64,000 nt of DNA from Plantactinospora endophytica. GTDB lineage: Bacteria > Actinomycetota > Actinomycetes > Mycobacteriales > Micromonosporaceae. Of the stretch, positions 1-8,916 are shown one piece after another (the first letter of the stretch is position 1; the number at the start of each line of letters is the position of its first letter). The notes below the pieces were generated by a model that was given only the letters and a program-made list of their open reading frames with translations, was not told the origin of the DNA and ran no database searches. Where the stretch lies: assembly GCF_016862915.1 (NCBI RefSeq), contig NZ_BONW01000019.1, positions 124,001 to 188,000 on the forward strand, written 5' to 3'. Position numbers and translations under genes: made by a program.

Positions 1-1778
1 AGCAGCTCCAGCACCTGATCCTGCTCGACGCCGTCGTCATCCTGCCGGACGTCGCCGTCCTTTTGGACTTCGTGGTCCTGCTGGACTTCGTGAGCCTGCC
101 CGACCTCGCCATCTTGCTGGATGTCGTCGTCGGCGCAGACCCGCTCGGCCGCCTCCAGGCTCGCCCCGCCAGCGAAGACCGACAGCCGGCGCAGGACGGT
201 CCGCTCGGCACCGCTGAGCAGCTCCCAGCTCCAGTCGACCACCGCGCGCAGCGTTCTGTGCCGGGGCAGCGCGGTACGGCTTCCGCTGGTCAGCAGGCGG
301 AACCGGTCGTCGAGCCGGTTCGCGAGCTGGTCGATCGTCATGGTGCGCAACCTGGCGGCGGCCAGTTCGATCGCCAGCGGCATCCCGTCCAGCGCCCGGC
401 AGACCCGGACCATGGTCGACAGGGTGTGCGCGTCGACGCCGAGGTCCCTGCGCACCGCGCCGGCCCGGTCCCGCAGCAGGCGCACGGCCGGCGCGGACGC
501 GATGTCGGCAAGTCCGGCGTCGGTCAGGCCGGCGTCGGTGGGTACGGCCAGCGGCTCGACCAGCCACAGCGCCTCGCCGGTGATGCCGAGCGGTTCCCGG
601 CTCGTCGCCAGGATCCGCAACCGTCGGCACTCCCCGAGTACCCGGTCGGCGAACCTCGCCGCCGCCTCGATCACATGCTCGCAGTTGTCCAGGATCAGCA
701 GCGCCTCCCGCTCGCGGACGGCGGCGATGAACCCGTCCACCGGATCCGCGCTCGGAGCCGCCCCGAGCAGGGCGTCCCGGAGCCCGAGACCGGCGAGCGC
801 CGCCTGGGCGACGTCACCCTCGGCGCCGACGGCGGCGAGTTCCACCAACCAGACCCCGTCCGGCAGGTCACCGACCAGTGTCCGGGCGGTCTCCGTGGCC
901 AGCCTGGTCTTGCCCGAACCGCCCGGCCCGATCAAGGTGGTCAGGCGATGCTCCGCGACGAGTTCCCGGACGGCGGCGACCTCGGCGTCCCGGCCGACGA
1001 AACTGGTGAGCTCGGCACGTACGTTGGTCTTCCGGTTCTCCTCCCGCCGGCCCAGTTCGCCGCGCAGCAACGCGACGTGTAGGGCCGACAACTCCGGCGA
1101 CGGGTCGACGCCCAGCGTCTCGGCAAGCGCCTCTCTCGTACGTTCGTAGCTGAGCAGGGCCTCGGCGTCGCGGCCGGCCGCCACCAGGGCCCGGATCAGC
1201 GCGGCGACCAGCGGTTCCCGCAGCGGATGCGCGGCCACCACGTCGGTCAGCTCCCCGACCACCTCCGCACCGTGGCCGAGCCTGACCTCCGCCTCGAAGC
1301 GCTCCTCCATCGCCGACAGGCGCAGCCCCTCCAGCCGCGTCACCGCCGCGTCGAACGCCTCACTGTCCGTCAACCCGACATCCTGCATGGCCGTACCGCG
1401 CCACAGGTCGAGGGCTTCGCGGAGCAGCCGGACCCGTGGTGGGCCCTCCTCCTGCCGAGCCCGGCCGACGAGGCGTTCGAACCGGAGGGCGTCGACGGCG
1501 TCGGGGTCCACCGTCAGCCGGTAGCCGCCGATCTGTCCCTCCAGCACACCTGCCGGCAGCGCCTTACGCAGCCGGGAAGCCAGACGTTGCAGGGCATTCG
1601 TGGCATCGGCGGGCGAATTCTCGCCCCAGATCCAGTCGACGAGCGTCGCCTTCGAGACGACGCGGCCCGGTTCGAGTGCCAGGGCGATCAACAGTGCGCG
1701 CAACCGGGCGCCCGGCACGTCGGCCAGGGTGCCGTCGTCCGCACGAACCTCCAACGACCCGAGCATCCCGACCTGCAC
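1..1778 (-). CDS. AfsR/SARP-type transcriptional regulator (3'-truncated by window edge)
   Basis: This is the N-terminal 592 codons of a large antibiotic-regulator-type protein that continues past base 1. The reading frame opens with an OmpR-like winged-helix/BTAD region (MLGSLEVRADDGTLAD near the start) and is followed by an NB-ARC/STAND ATPase with a P-loop GPGGSGKTRL at about residues 278-288 (around 903-935). Members bind direct repeats near -35 boxes, with ATPase and TPR parts setting activity. I chose the GTG at 1778; an in-frame ATG lies at 1766. The last visible ~40 residues (bases 1-131) are a Gln/Asp/Glu-rich low-complexity stretch with a HEVQQD-type repeat, which is unusual for the family. 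No biosynthetic cluster is visible, so its targets are unknown. Confidence 0.85.
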   Translation of the reverse strand, partial: MQVGMLGSLEVRADDGTLADVPGARLRALLIALALEPGRVVSKATLVDWIWGENSPADATNALQRLASRLRKALPAGVLEGQIGGYRLTVDPDAVDALRFERLVGRARQEEGPPRVRLLREALDLWRGTAMQDVGLTDSEAFDAAVTRLEGLRLSAMEERFEAEVRLGHGAEVVGELTDVVAAHPLREPLVAALIRALVAAGRDAEALLSYERTREALAETLGVDPSPELSALHVALLRGELGRREENRKTNVRAELTSFVGRDAEVAAVRELVAEHRLTTLIGPGGSGKTRLATETARTLVGDLPDGVWLVELAAVGAEGDVAQAALAGLGLRDALLGAAPSADPVDGFIAAVREREALLILDNCEHVIEAAARFADRVLGECRRLRILATSREPLGITGEALWLVEPLAVPTDAGLTDAGLADIASAPAVRLLRDRAGAVRRDLGVDAHTLSTMVRVCRALDGMPLAIELAAARLRTMTIDQLANRLDDRFRLLTSGSRTALPRHRTLRAVVDWSWELLSGAERTVLRRLSVFAGGASLEAAERVCADDDIQQDGEVGQAHEVQQDHEVQKDGDVRQDDDGVEQDQVLEL

Positions 1779-1827
1779 CAGCCGATTCTTCCACGGTGCC
1801 CGGCCCTGCCGGACGGGCGACCCGGAG

Positions 1828-2265
1828 TCAGAGCAGCGGCGGGGCGCAGACCTTCCAGGCGCCGTCCTGCTTCTTGAGGTGCAGGGTCACCTCGGTACGC
1901 CGATGGTCCGGGTAGGTGATCTCGGCGGTGACCGAGCGTTGGGTGGGTGCCTCGGCGGGTCGGGTGATGCTGATGGCGGTGATCCGGAACCCGTTCGGCG
2001 TGCTGCCGTCGCTGACGGGCTTCCACGCAGACCGCGACCGGTCGCGGCGGTCGGACTCGCAGAGCAGGTCGTACGCCGTTCCGGTGTCGTCCTCGACTAC
2101 CGCGGTCAGGTACGACTGGCTGGCGGCGCGCATGCCGGACTCGTCCTCCGAGTCCTTGAAATACAGGTAGGCACCGCTGATCGGCACGCCGCAACAGAGC
2201 AGGGCGGCGACGACGAAGAGTGGGATCACGAAGCCACGGGTGGAACCGCCCGCCGTATCGGCCAT
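1828..2265 (-). CDS. Small membrane-anchored protein of unknown function
   Basis: A 145-residue protein. It has a short hydrophilic start (MADTAGGSTRG), a single hydrophobic segment at about residues 12-33 that includes a CC pair, and then an extracellular alpha+beta domain ending in an amphipathic strand pair (VTLHLKKQDGAWKVC). The layout resembles the DUF4878/NTF2-like lipoprotein-type stress proteins of actinomycetes, but I cannot assign a family firmly. It lies 49 bases upstream of the SARP regulator on the same strand, so the two may be cotranscribed. The region just upstream of its start is built of imperfect 43-base repeats. Confidence 0.7.
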   Translation of the reverse strand: MADTAGGSTRGFVIPLFVVAALLCCGVPISGAYLYFKDSEDESGMRAASQSYLTAVVEDDTGTAYDLLCESDRRDRSRSAWKPVSDGSTPNGFRITAISITRPAEAPTQRSVTAEITYPDHRRTEVTLHLKKQDGAWKVCAPPLL

Positions 2266-2267
2266 GA

Positions 2268-2424
2268 CCCGAGGGTAGGAACCGTTCGCCAGCGCCCTTG
2301 GCAGGCGTGACGCCGAGGGCAGGGATCGTTCGTTAGCGCCCCTGCCAGGGTGACCCCGAGGACAGGAACCGTTCGCCGCCGCCCCGCCGCCCCGCCGCCC
2401 CGCCGCCCCGCCGCCCCGCCGCCC
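2268..2424. repeat. Degenerate 43-bp tandem repeats followed by an 8-bp microsatellite
   Basis: Three imperfect copies of a roughly 43-base unit start near 2268, 2311 and 2354 (shared words CCGAGG, AGGAACCGTTCG and GCCAGGGTGA). They run into about six copies of the 8-base unit gccgcccc at about 2376-2424. The block sits between the small membrane protein and the DinB-type enzyme, so it occupies the promoter region of the former. I see no open frame in it that looks coding. Confidence 0.75.
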
Positions 2425-2503
2425 TGCTGGCCCGATGGCCCGTCGGGCGGAGCGTTTGGCGGGCGGGCAGGCAGGGCGGAGAGACGACGATCTACATCGC
2501 GGC

Positions 2504-3136
2504 CTACATCGTTGCGGCGATGCGTTCGGCACCTCGACCGGAGAGCGTGGCGAGGCCGGCGGCTCGGCCGGTGGCCAGCATGAGCAGGTCGGCGACCGGG
2601 CCGCGTACCTCGTCGGGGCCGTCACCGGCCGCCCAGTCCAGGTCGGTGGCGACCAGACGGGTGCCCCGGAAACGCTTGCGGGCACCGTAGAAGGAGCTGT
2701 GTCGGGCGTACTCCAGTGCGGCGAGGGCGGGCTCCGGCGGCATCTCGCGTACCCGGCCGAGCGGCCGGGCGATGTCCTGGCCGTGTACCAGCGCGTCGAC
2801 GAGCGGATCCAGCGGGCCGGAACCGGGGGACCGCCGCCGGGAGTCGGCACTTCCCCTGAGCTGGGCGACCAGTTCGGCCGGCCCGAACCGGGCGGCCCGG
2901 TCCCGCGCCATCCTGGCCTCCATCCGATCGAAGCTGCCACCCGAGCGGACCACCCCGACGAGGAGGTCGCGGACCCCGGTACGGGTGGCGAGCGTCAGGT
3001 GCGCCACCACCTCGTGCACCGTCCAGGCGGGACAGAGCGAGGTCGCCTGCCACTCGTGCGGGTCGAGTCCGTCGAGGAAGTCGGCGAGGCCGAGCCGCTC
3101 CGCGTGCGTCCACTCGAAGATCTGTTCCGGGGCCAT
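2504..3136 (-). CDS. Maleylpyruvate isomerase/DinB-fold family protein
   Basis: A 210-residue protein of the MDMPI_N/TIGR03083 type, a four-helix DinB-like fold that in actinomycetes usually serves mycothiol-dependent or metal-dependent chemistry. Expected landmarks are present: the motif WTVHEVVAHL near residue 40 and a second conserved region HGQDIARPLG near residue 120, whose histidines would form the metal site. The substrate cannot be told from sequence. It is transcribed in the same direction as the ECF42 sigma gene 105 bases upstream and could be part of that regulon. Confidence 0.8.
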   Translation of the reverse strand: MAPEQIFEWTHAERLGLADFLDGLDPHEWQATSLCPAWTVHEVVAHLTLATRTGVRDLLVGVVRSGGSFDRMEARMARDRAARFGPAELVAQLRGSADSRRRSPGSGPLDPLVDALVHGQDIARPLGRVREMPPEPALAALEYARHSSFYGARKRFRGTRLVATDLDWAAGDGPDEVRGPVADLLMLATGRAAGLATLSGRGAERIAATM

Positions 3137-3241
3137 CCGGGACTTCCTTCCTCGGGGGTACGGTCTCGCAGAGGTCGGAGCCGTCCGCCCCGGCTCGACG
3201 TGCCGTCACGAGATTCCACCACCGGCTGCTCTGGCCGGGAA

Positions 3242-4495
3242 CTACTCGCCGTCCGGGATCAGCCGGGCCGCCCGCTCCTGTAGGTACCGCTGTTCGGGCA
3301 GGCTGGTGGTCAGCCGGGCGGCGGTCAGATAGCGGGTACGGGCGCCGTCGTGGTCGCCAGCCATCTCCAGCAGGTGCGCCCGGACCGCGTGCAGGCGGTG
3401 GTGCCGGGACAGCCGCTCGTCGGCGTCCAGCGGTTCGAGCAGGGCCAGCCCGGCCTGCGGGCCTCCGGCCATCGCCGCGGCGACGGCGTGGTTGAGCGTC
3501 ACCATCGGATTCGGCGCCAGGTGTTCGAGGAGTCGGTAGAGCCCGAGGATCTGCCGCCAGTCGGTCTGCTCGGCCCGGTCCGCCTCCGCGTGTACGGCGG
3601 CGATCGCGGCCTGTACCTGGTACGGCCCGATCGGAGCGCGGGCCAGCGTACGGGTGATCAGCGCGATCCCTTCGTCCAGGTATGCCCGGTGCCACCTGCT
3701 CCGGTCCTGCTCGGCCAGCGGGATCAGGCCGCCGTCCGGGCGGGTACGGGCCGGGCGGCGGGCGTCGGTGAGCAGCATCAACGCGAGCAGCCCGGCGACC
3801 TCGCCGTCGTCGGGCAGTGTCCGGGCGACGGTCCGGGTCAGCCGGATCCCCTCGGCGGCCAGGTCGGCGCGGTGTACGTCCGGACCGGCCGTGGCGGTGT
3901 AACCCTCGTTGAAAATCAGATAGAGCACGTGCAGCACGGCCCGGAACCGCTCCGCCCGCTCGTCCTCCGGAGGCGGGTGGAACCGGCCACCGGCCGCCCT
4001 GATCCGCTGCTTGGCGCGGCTGATCCGCTGCGCCATGGTCGCCTCGGGCACCAGGAACGCCCGGGCGATCTCGGCGGTGGTCAGCCCGCCGACCGCCCGC
4101 AGCGTCAGTGCGATCTGGGACGGCGGACTGAGGCTCGGATGGCAGCAGAGCACCAGCAGGGTCAGCGTGTCGTCCGAGCCCCGCAGGTCCTCGGCGTCGG
4201 CGGCGGGCGCGAGCAGTTCGTCGGGTACGGCCCGGGTCGCGACGGCCGCCTCCCGGCGTCGCCGGGCCGCCTCGCTGCGCAGTTCGTCGGTGATCCGCCG
4301 GGAGGCGACCCGGATCAGCCAGCCCAGCGGGCTGTCCGGTGTCCCGTCGCGGGGCCACTGCGTCGCGGCGGCCAGCAGCGCCTCCTGTACGGCGTCCTCG
4401 GCGGCCTCGAAGTTGCCGTAGTGCCGGACGAGCGCGGCGAGGACCCGTGGCGCCGACCGGCGCAGCAGGTCCTCGACGCGGTGCTCAGGGTGCAC
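3242..4495 (-). CDS. ECF42-type RNA polymerase sigma factor
   Basis: A 417-residue sigma factor: sigma-70 regions 2 and 4 occupy the first ~190 residues (region 2 around FEAAEDAVQEAL; region 4 around LTTAEIARAFLVPEATMAQRISRAKQRIR), followed by a ~220-residue C-terminal helical TPR-like extension (DUF6596). The long extension and the conserved YLIFNEGYTAT segment are diagnostic of ECF42, a group that uses no classical anti-sigma factor and whose genes sit beside YCII/DGPF proteins. Exactly that partner lies 48 bases upstream (4544-4942) on the same strand. A second copy of the module is at 9645-11445. Confidence 0.92.
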   Translation of the reverse strand: MHPEHRVEDLLRRSAPRVLAALVRHYGNFEAAEDAVQEALLAAATQWPRDGTPDSPLGWLIRVASRRITDELRSEAARRRREAAVATRAVPDELLAPAADAEDLRGSDDTLTLLVLCCHPSLSPPSQIALTLRAVGGLTTAEIARAFLVPEATMAQRISRAKQRIRAAGGRFHPPPEDERAERFRAVLHVLYLIFNEGYTATAGPDVHRADLAAEGIRLTRTVARTLPDDGEVAGLLALMLLTDARRPARTRPDGGLIPLAEQDRSRWHRAYLDEGIALITRTLARAPIGPYQVQAAIAAVHAEADRAEQTDWRQILGLYRLLEHLAPNPMVTLNHAVAAAMAGGPQAGLALLEPLDADERLSRHHRLHAVRAHLLEMAGDHDGARTRYLTAARLTTSLPEQRYLQERAARLIPDGE

Positions 4496-4543
4496 GGCGG
4501 CGTCTCTTCCGCACCGCCGGTGGCCCGTGCCGGCGTCCGGTGT

Positions 4544-4942
4544 TCACATCTCCTGGCCGGAGTGCTGCATGAGCGCGCGTACCTCCACGGCGCCGCCGAG
4601 CCCGGCGTCGGGGAACCGTGCCGCGATCTCCGTCGCCCGTTCGAGGCTCTCGCAGTCGACGAGGAAGTAGCCGGCGAACTGCTCCTTGGACTCGACGAAG
4701 GGACCGTCGGTGACCGCCGGTACGCCGTCGCGTACCCGGACCGTCCGGGTCTGCGCCGGATCCGGCAGCGCCTCGCCGCCCACCAGTTCGCCGGACTCCA
4801 CGATCTCCGCCATCAGCGTCTCGAACTGCCGGGACAGCTCGGCCCGCTGCTCGGACGACATCGCCCGGGCGGCGGCCGTGCGCAGGAACGTCGGATGTCC
4901 CCAATTCTCCGGGTTGCTGTGGATCAGCAGCAGGTACTTCAT
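4544..4942 (-). CDS. YCII-related DGPF-domain protein (ECF42 partner)
   Basis: A 132-residue single-domain protein of the ferredoxin-like YCII family. It contains the eponymous DGPF motif in VTDGPFVESKEQFAGYFLVD (about residues 68-87). I chose the ATG at 4942 because a GAGGAG ribosome-binding site lies just upstream and MKYLLLIHS is the canonical family start. It is the first gene of a pair with the ECF42 sigma factor. In characterised cases DGPF genes are the main targets of the neighbouring ECF42; their biochemical role remains unknown. I looked for a shared promoter motif upstream of both copies and found none convincing by eye. Confidence 0.9.
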   Translation of the reverse strand: MKYLLLIHSNPENWGHPTFLRTAAARAMSSEQRAELSRQFETLMAEIVESGELVGGEALPDPAQTRTVRVRDGVPAVTDGPFVESKEQFAGYFLVDCESLERATEIAARFPDAGLGGAVEVRALMQHSGQEM

Positions 4943-5123
4943 CGTCGGCTCCTCGTCTCTCCGGTGGGTCCAGCCACCCGGGGTCACCCGCGCGGCGCGA
5001 GGTCCCGCGCCTGCGGTTTCGGCCACCGGGCATCGGTACGGCCCGACGTGGAGATCGGCCCGGCCCGGTCGCGTTCACTCCGGAGGTCGGAGCGGAGCGT
5101 ACGGTTTCGACGGTGGAACCGGG

Positions 5124-6830
5124 TTAGTCGCAGTGTTCGAAAGAGCTGTTGTAGCTGACTCCGCCGGCCGAGCCGCCCCACCTGACGCAGACGCCGGCCG
5201 CGCGGGCGCGTACCGGTCCGGCGTAGTACTCGAACGAGCCGCTGTCGGTGTGCCGGCTGCCGCCCTGCACCTCCAGGTACGCCGAGACCTGACTCGCCTT
5301 TCCGACCGAACTGGTCTTGAGGGCGACCGTGCAGTTGTTGCCGTTGCCGGCGTTGTAGAGCAGGTACACCCGGGCCAGTTGGGTGCCGTTCGGGCTGGTC
5401 AGGGTGGCCGAGTCGATCACCGAGTACCCGCTGCCGCAGACCTTGCCCGGCGTGTGCGGATTCTTTTCGGCAGGCCCTGCGGGCGGCGGCGTGGTGGGAT
5501 CGGGGCTCGACTCGCCACCGCCGGGCACGGTCGGCTGCGTCTGTGTCGAGCGGCCCGGCGCGCTGCCCGGGCTCGCCGACCGGTTCGGGCCGGCGGTCGC
5601 GCTCGCCTGGGCGGCCGGCTCGGTCGCCTCGGCGTCCTCCCCGGGTTCCGCGCTGGCAGACGTTCCGACCCGGACCCGGTTCGACGGGTCCGCCGTCGTC
5701 TCATCCGGTCCGGAGCGGAGGGCCAGCAGCGCGACGAGGCCGACGACCGCGACGACGACGGTGGCCGCCACCCCGGCGAGCACGGCGGTACGACGTCCGG
5801 CGCGGCCGGCGGCCGGCGGCTGCGGACCGCCGAGGCCGGGCAGCGTCGACTGCGGTGGCAGCGGGACGGTCGACTGCTGCGGCAGCGGACCGCTCGACCA
5901 CTGGGGCGCCGGACCGGTTGACGGCAGCGCACCGCCCGACGGCAGCGGAAGGGTCGACGGCAGCGGGCCGGTGGGGAGTGGCACGGTCGTGGTCGACGAG
6001 ATGGCGTCGGCGGTGGCCCGGACGGCGTCGGCGAACGCCGCCGCGCTCGGGTACCGGTCGGCCGGCTCCTTGGCCAGCGCCCGACCGACCAGCATCGCCA
6101 CCGGAACCGGTACGTCCGCCGGCAGTGCGGGCGGCGCCTCCTCAAGATGCCGGGTCACGATGTGCAGCGGATTGCCCCCGGTGAACGGCGGCCGACCGGT
6201 CAGGCAGGCGTACGCGACCGCGCCCAGCGCGTAGACGTCGGTCGCCGCCGACACGGGCCGGCCGGCGATCTGTTCCGGGGCCATGTAGTGCGCGGAGCCG
6301 AGCACGATGTTGGTACCGGTGATGCTGGTCATGTTGGTCGACCGGGCCACCCCGAAGTCGACGAGTACGACGGAACCGTCCGGTTGGACCAGCAGGTTGC
6401 TCGGCTTGACGTCCCGGTGCACGATGCTGGCCCGGTGCGCGACGTGCAGCGCCTGTGCGGCCTGGGCAAGTACGGAGAGGGTCTCGGCGACGTCGAGCCG
6501 ACCGGCCGCCTTGATCCGCTTCGACAGCGACATGCCGTCGATGAACTCCATCACCAGGTAGTCCACCCGGCGGCCGTCGACCACCGCGTCCTCGCCGTAG
6601 TCGTAGACGCCGACGATGCCGGGGTGCCGGAGTGCGGCCATCAGCCGGGCCTCGGTGCGGAACCGGGTGATGAACTCGGTGTCCGAGACCAGGGCCGGGA
6701 GCAGCACCTTCACCGCGACCCGGCGCTTCAGCAGGGTGTCGGTGCCGGACCAGACGTCTCCCATACCGCCGGTCGCAACGCGGTCGCCGAGCAGGTAGCG
6801 GTCGTTGAGCACGACTCCCGGAGACAGCAT
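5124..6830 (-). CDS. Membrane Ser/Thr protein kinase (PknB-like) with SapA-like exodomain
   Basis: A 568-residue Hanks-type kinase. The N-terminal catalytic domain (1-280) has the glycine-rich loop ATGGMGDVW (19-27), Lys41 in AVKV, HRD with Asp140, DFG at 158-160 and an APEQ P+1 loop, so it should be active. A proline-rich juxtamembrane linker (282-345) leads to one transmembrane helix (about 349-371) and a Ser/Thr/Pro-rich spacer. The outer domain (about 464-568) has four spread cysteines and the words CGSGYSVIDS and FEYYAGPV, which resemble the secreted spore-associated protein A (SapA) family rather than PASTA repeats. The ligand is unknown. It is transcribed alone. Confidence 0.92.
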   Translation of the reverse strand: MLSPGVVLNDRYLLGDRVATGGMGDVWSGTDTLLKRRVAVKVLLPALVSDTEFITRFRTEARLMAALRHPGIVGVYDYGEDAVVDGRRVDYLVMEFIDGMSLSKRIKAAGRLDVAETLSVLAQAAQALHVAHRASIVHRDVKPSNLLVQPDGSVVLVDFGVARSTNMTSITGTNIVLGSAHYMAPEQIAGRPVSAATDVYALGAVAYACLTGRPPFTGGNPLHIVTRHLEEAPPALPADVPVPVAMLVGRALAKEPADRYPSAAAFADAVRATADAISSTTTVPLPTGPLPSTLPLPSGGALPSTGPAPQWSSGPLPQQSTVPLPPQSTLPGLGGPQPPAAGRAGRRTAVLAGVAATVVVAVVGLVALLALRSGPDETTADPSNRVRVGTSASAEPGEDAEATEPAAQASATAGPNRSASPGSAPGRSTQTQPTVPGGGESSPDPTTPPPAGPAEKNPHTPGKVCGSGYSVIDSATLTSPNGTQLARVYLLYNAGNGNNCTVALKTSSVGKASQVSAYLEVQGGSRHTDSGSFEYYAGPVRARAAGVCVRWGGSAGGVSYNSSFEHCD

Positions 6831-6902
6831 TCGATCACCGTACCCGCGCCGGACGGCCCGGTCGGCGGCGGTGCGACCGCCGGCCGGCCGTCGGCGGAAC
6901 GG

Positions 6903-7880
6903 TCAGAAGCCTTCCGAGGCGTGCGGTACGTAGTGCTCGCCGAGCCGGCGCAGCTCGTCCTCGCCGAGCGTCAGCTCGACGGCGGCGACGGCGTCGGTGA
7001 TGTGCTCCGGCTTCGTCGCCCCGACGATCGGGGCGGTCACCGCCGGTTGGTGCAGCAGCCAGGCGAGCGCGACCTGGGCCCGGGGAACGCCGAGTTCGCC
7101 GGCCACCTCGGCGACCGCGCCGACGACCCGCCGGTCGGCCTCCTCTGCCTGCTTGTAGAGGGTGCCGCCGAACATGTCGGTTTCGCTGCGGGCGGTGCTG
7201 ACGTCCCAGTCCCGGGTCAGCCGGCCCCGGGCCAGCGGGCTCCAGGGGAGTACCCCGACGCCCTGGTCGAGGCAGAACGGGAGCATCTCCCGCTCCTCCT
7301 CCCGCATGATCAGGTTGTACTGGTCCTGCATGGACACGAACCGCGTCCAGCCGTTCAGATCGGCGGTGTACTGCGCCTGCACGAACTGCCAGGTCCACAT
7401 CGAGGAGGCGCCGATGTACCGGACCTTGCCGGCGCGTACCAGGTCGTGCAGGGCCTCCATGGTCTCCTCGATCGGCACGTCCGGGTCGTACCGGTGGATC
7501 TGGTAGAGGTCGATGTAGTCGGTGCCGAGCCGGCGCAGGCTCTCGTCGGCCTGGGTGAGGATCGCCGCCCGGGACAGCCCGCCGCCCTTCGGTCCCGGAC
7601 CCATCCGGCCGTGCACCTTGGTGGCGATGACCACCTCGTCACGCCGGGCGAACTCGCCGAGCAGCCGGCCGGTGATCTCCTCGCTGGTGCCGAGGGAGTA
7701 GACGTTGGCCGTGTCGAAGGTGGTGATGCCGGCCTCGACCGCCTGCCGGATGAACGGCCGTGCCTCGTCGAGGCCGACCGACCAGGCGTGGGTGCCGCGC
7801 TGCGGGTCGCCGAAGCTCATGCATCCGAGGACGATGCTCGACACTTCCAGTCCCGAGCCGCCCAGCCGTACGTACCGCAT
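6903..7880 (-). CDS. Aldo/keto reductase
   Basis: A 325-residue NADPH-dependent TIM-barrel oxidoreductase of the YajO/YghZ-like AKR group. Visible motifs are GITTFDTANVYSLGTSEE near residue 50 (catalytic Asp and Tyr), KVHGRMG for the catalytic Lys region, YIDLYQIHRYDPD (catalytic His) and the cofactor loop PIVGATKPEHI near residue 285. The ATG at 7880 is preceded by GGCGAGGAGT, a good ribosome-binding site. Family members reduce aldehydes or ketones; the physiological substrate cannot be inferred. It is separated by about 100 bases from the GlxA-type regulator gene upstream on the same strand. Confidence 0.92.
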   Translation of the reverse strand: MRYVRLGGSGLEVSSIVLGCMSFGDPQRGTHAWSVGLDEARPFIRQAVEAGITTFDTANVYSLGTSEEITGRLLGEFARRDEVVIATKVHGRMGPGPKGGGLSRAAILTQADESLRRLGTDYIDLYQIHRYDPDVPIEETMEALHDLVRAGKVRYIGASSMWTWQFVQAQYTADLNGWTRFVSMQDQYNLIMREEEREMLPFCLDQGVGVLPWSPLARGRLTRDWDVSTARSETDMFGGTLYKQAEEADRRVVGAVAEVAGELGVPRAQVALAWLLHQPAVTAPIVGATKPEHITDAVAAVELTLGEDELRRLGEHYVPHASEGF

Positions 7881-7983
7881 CAGTACTCCTCGCCTCGTCC
7901 GTCGTCGTGCGCGTGCCGCACCGGCGAGCCGTCGGTCACCGGCCCCAGGCAACGTACCGGCGGGCGGGGTGGCCGGGAAACCG

Positions 7984-8916
7984 CTAATCCTGCACTGTGG
8001 TCGGGTCGGCGGCCCGGTGTCGGAGCCGGCGCAGCATCCGGGCGTCGGTGAAGCCGACGGCCCGGGCGGCGGCCTCGACGGTGGCGCCGTGCCCGATCAG
8101 GTGTTCGGCGCGTTCGACCCGGAGCAGTTGCTGGTAGCGCAGCGGCGTCACGCCGACCGTCCGGACGAAGACCCGGGTCAGGGTCCGTTCGCTGACCCCG
8201 GCGGTGGCGGCCAGGTCGGCCAGCGCCAGCCGCTCGCCGAACCGGGCGTCGATGACGTCCTGCACCCGGTGCACCACGTCGCTGATGTGGCCCCGGTGCC
8301 GCAGCATCACGCTGGCCTGCTGCTCGTCGCCGTTGCGCCGGGCGTAGACCACCATCTCCCGGGCCACCCGGGCGGCGAACCCGGGCCCGTGCCGCCCGGC
8401 CAGCAGGTGCAGGGCCAGGTCGATTCCGCTGGCGATGCCGGCCGAGGTGACCACCCGGTCGTCCAGCACGTAGAGCACGTCCCGGACCACGACGGCCCGG
8501 GGATTGCGCCGGGCCAGCTCGTCGGCGAGGTCGTGGTGGGTGGTGCACCGGCGGCCGTCCAACAGTCCGGCCCCGGCCAGCGCGAACGCGCCGGCACAGA
8601 CGCTGGCCACCGTGCCGCCCCGGCGGTGGTGCGCGGCCAGCCGATCCAGGGTCGCGGCGGTGAAGCCGGCGTACCCGGACCGCTGGTCGGCGGGGCGCCA
8701 GCCGGGTACCACGATCAGGTCGTCCCGGCCCAGCTCGGGCCAGTCGGTCCGGGCCCGCAGCGGTACGCCCTGGGTGGTGTCGACCTCTTCCCGCTCGCCG
8801 ACGTAGTGCAGCGTGTAGCCACCGCCGAGGTCGGCGGCGGTGGAGAACGCCTGCGCCGGCCCGGCCAGGTCGAGCAGGTGCAGCCGGGCGGCGAGCAGGA
8901 AGACGACGTCGGTCAC
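7984..8916 (-). CDS. GlxA-family AraC-type transcriptional regulator with DJ-1/PfpI domain
   Basis: A 310-residue two-domain regulator. Residues 1-180 form a DJ-1/PfpI amidotransferase-like sensor domain containing the nucleophile-elbow sequence SVCAGAFALAGAG. Residues ~210-310 carry two AraC helix-turn-helix motifs (LADLAATAGVSERTLTRVF, then a second around VEAAARAVGFTDARMLRR). The GTG at 8916 overlaps the stop of the upstream hydrolase gene by four bases (GTGA), so translation is coupled. The pairing suggests it controls the hydrolase or responds to the hydrolase's product; this is inference. Confidence 0.9.
   Translation of the reverse strand: MTDVVFLLAARLHLLDLAGPAQAFSTAADLGGGYTLHYVGEREEVDTTQGVPLRARTDWPELGRDDLIVVPGWRPADQRSGYAGFTAATLDRLAAHHRRGGTVASVCAGAFALAGAGLLDGRRCTTHHDLADELARRNPRAVVVRDVLYVLDDRVVTSAGIASGIDLALHLLAGRHGPGFAARVAREMVVYARRNGDEQQASVMLRHRGHISDVVHRVQDVIDARFGERLALADLAATAGVSERTLTRVFVRTVGVTPLRYQQLLRVERAEHLIGHGATVEAAARAVGFTDARMLRRLRHRAADPTTVQD

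Noticed and set aside
2376-2424. Short repeats suggestive of a CRISPR array
   Set aside because: The unit is only eight bases with no spacers; it is a microsatellite.
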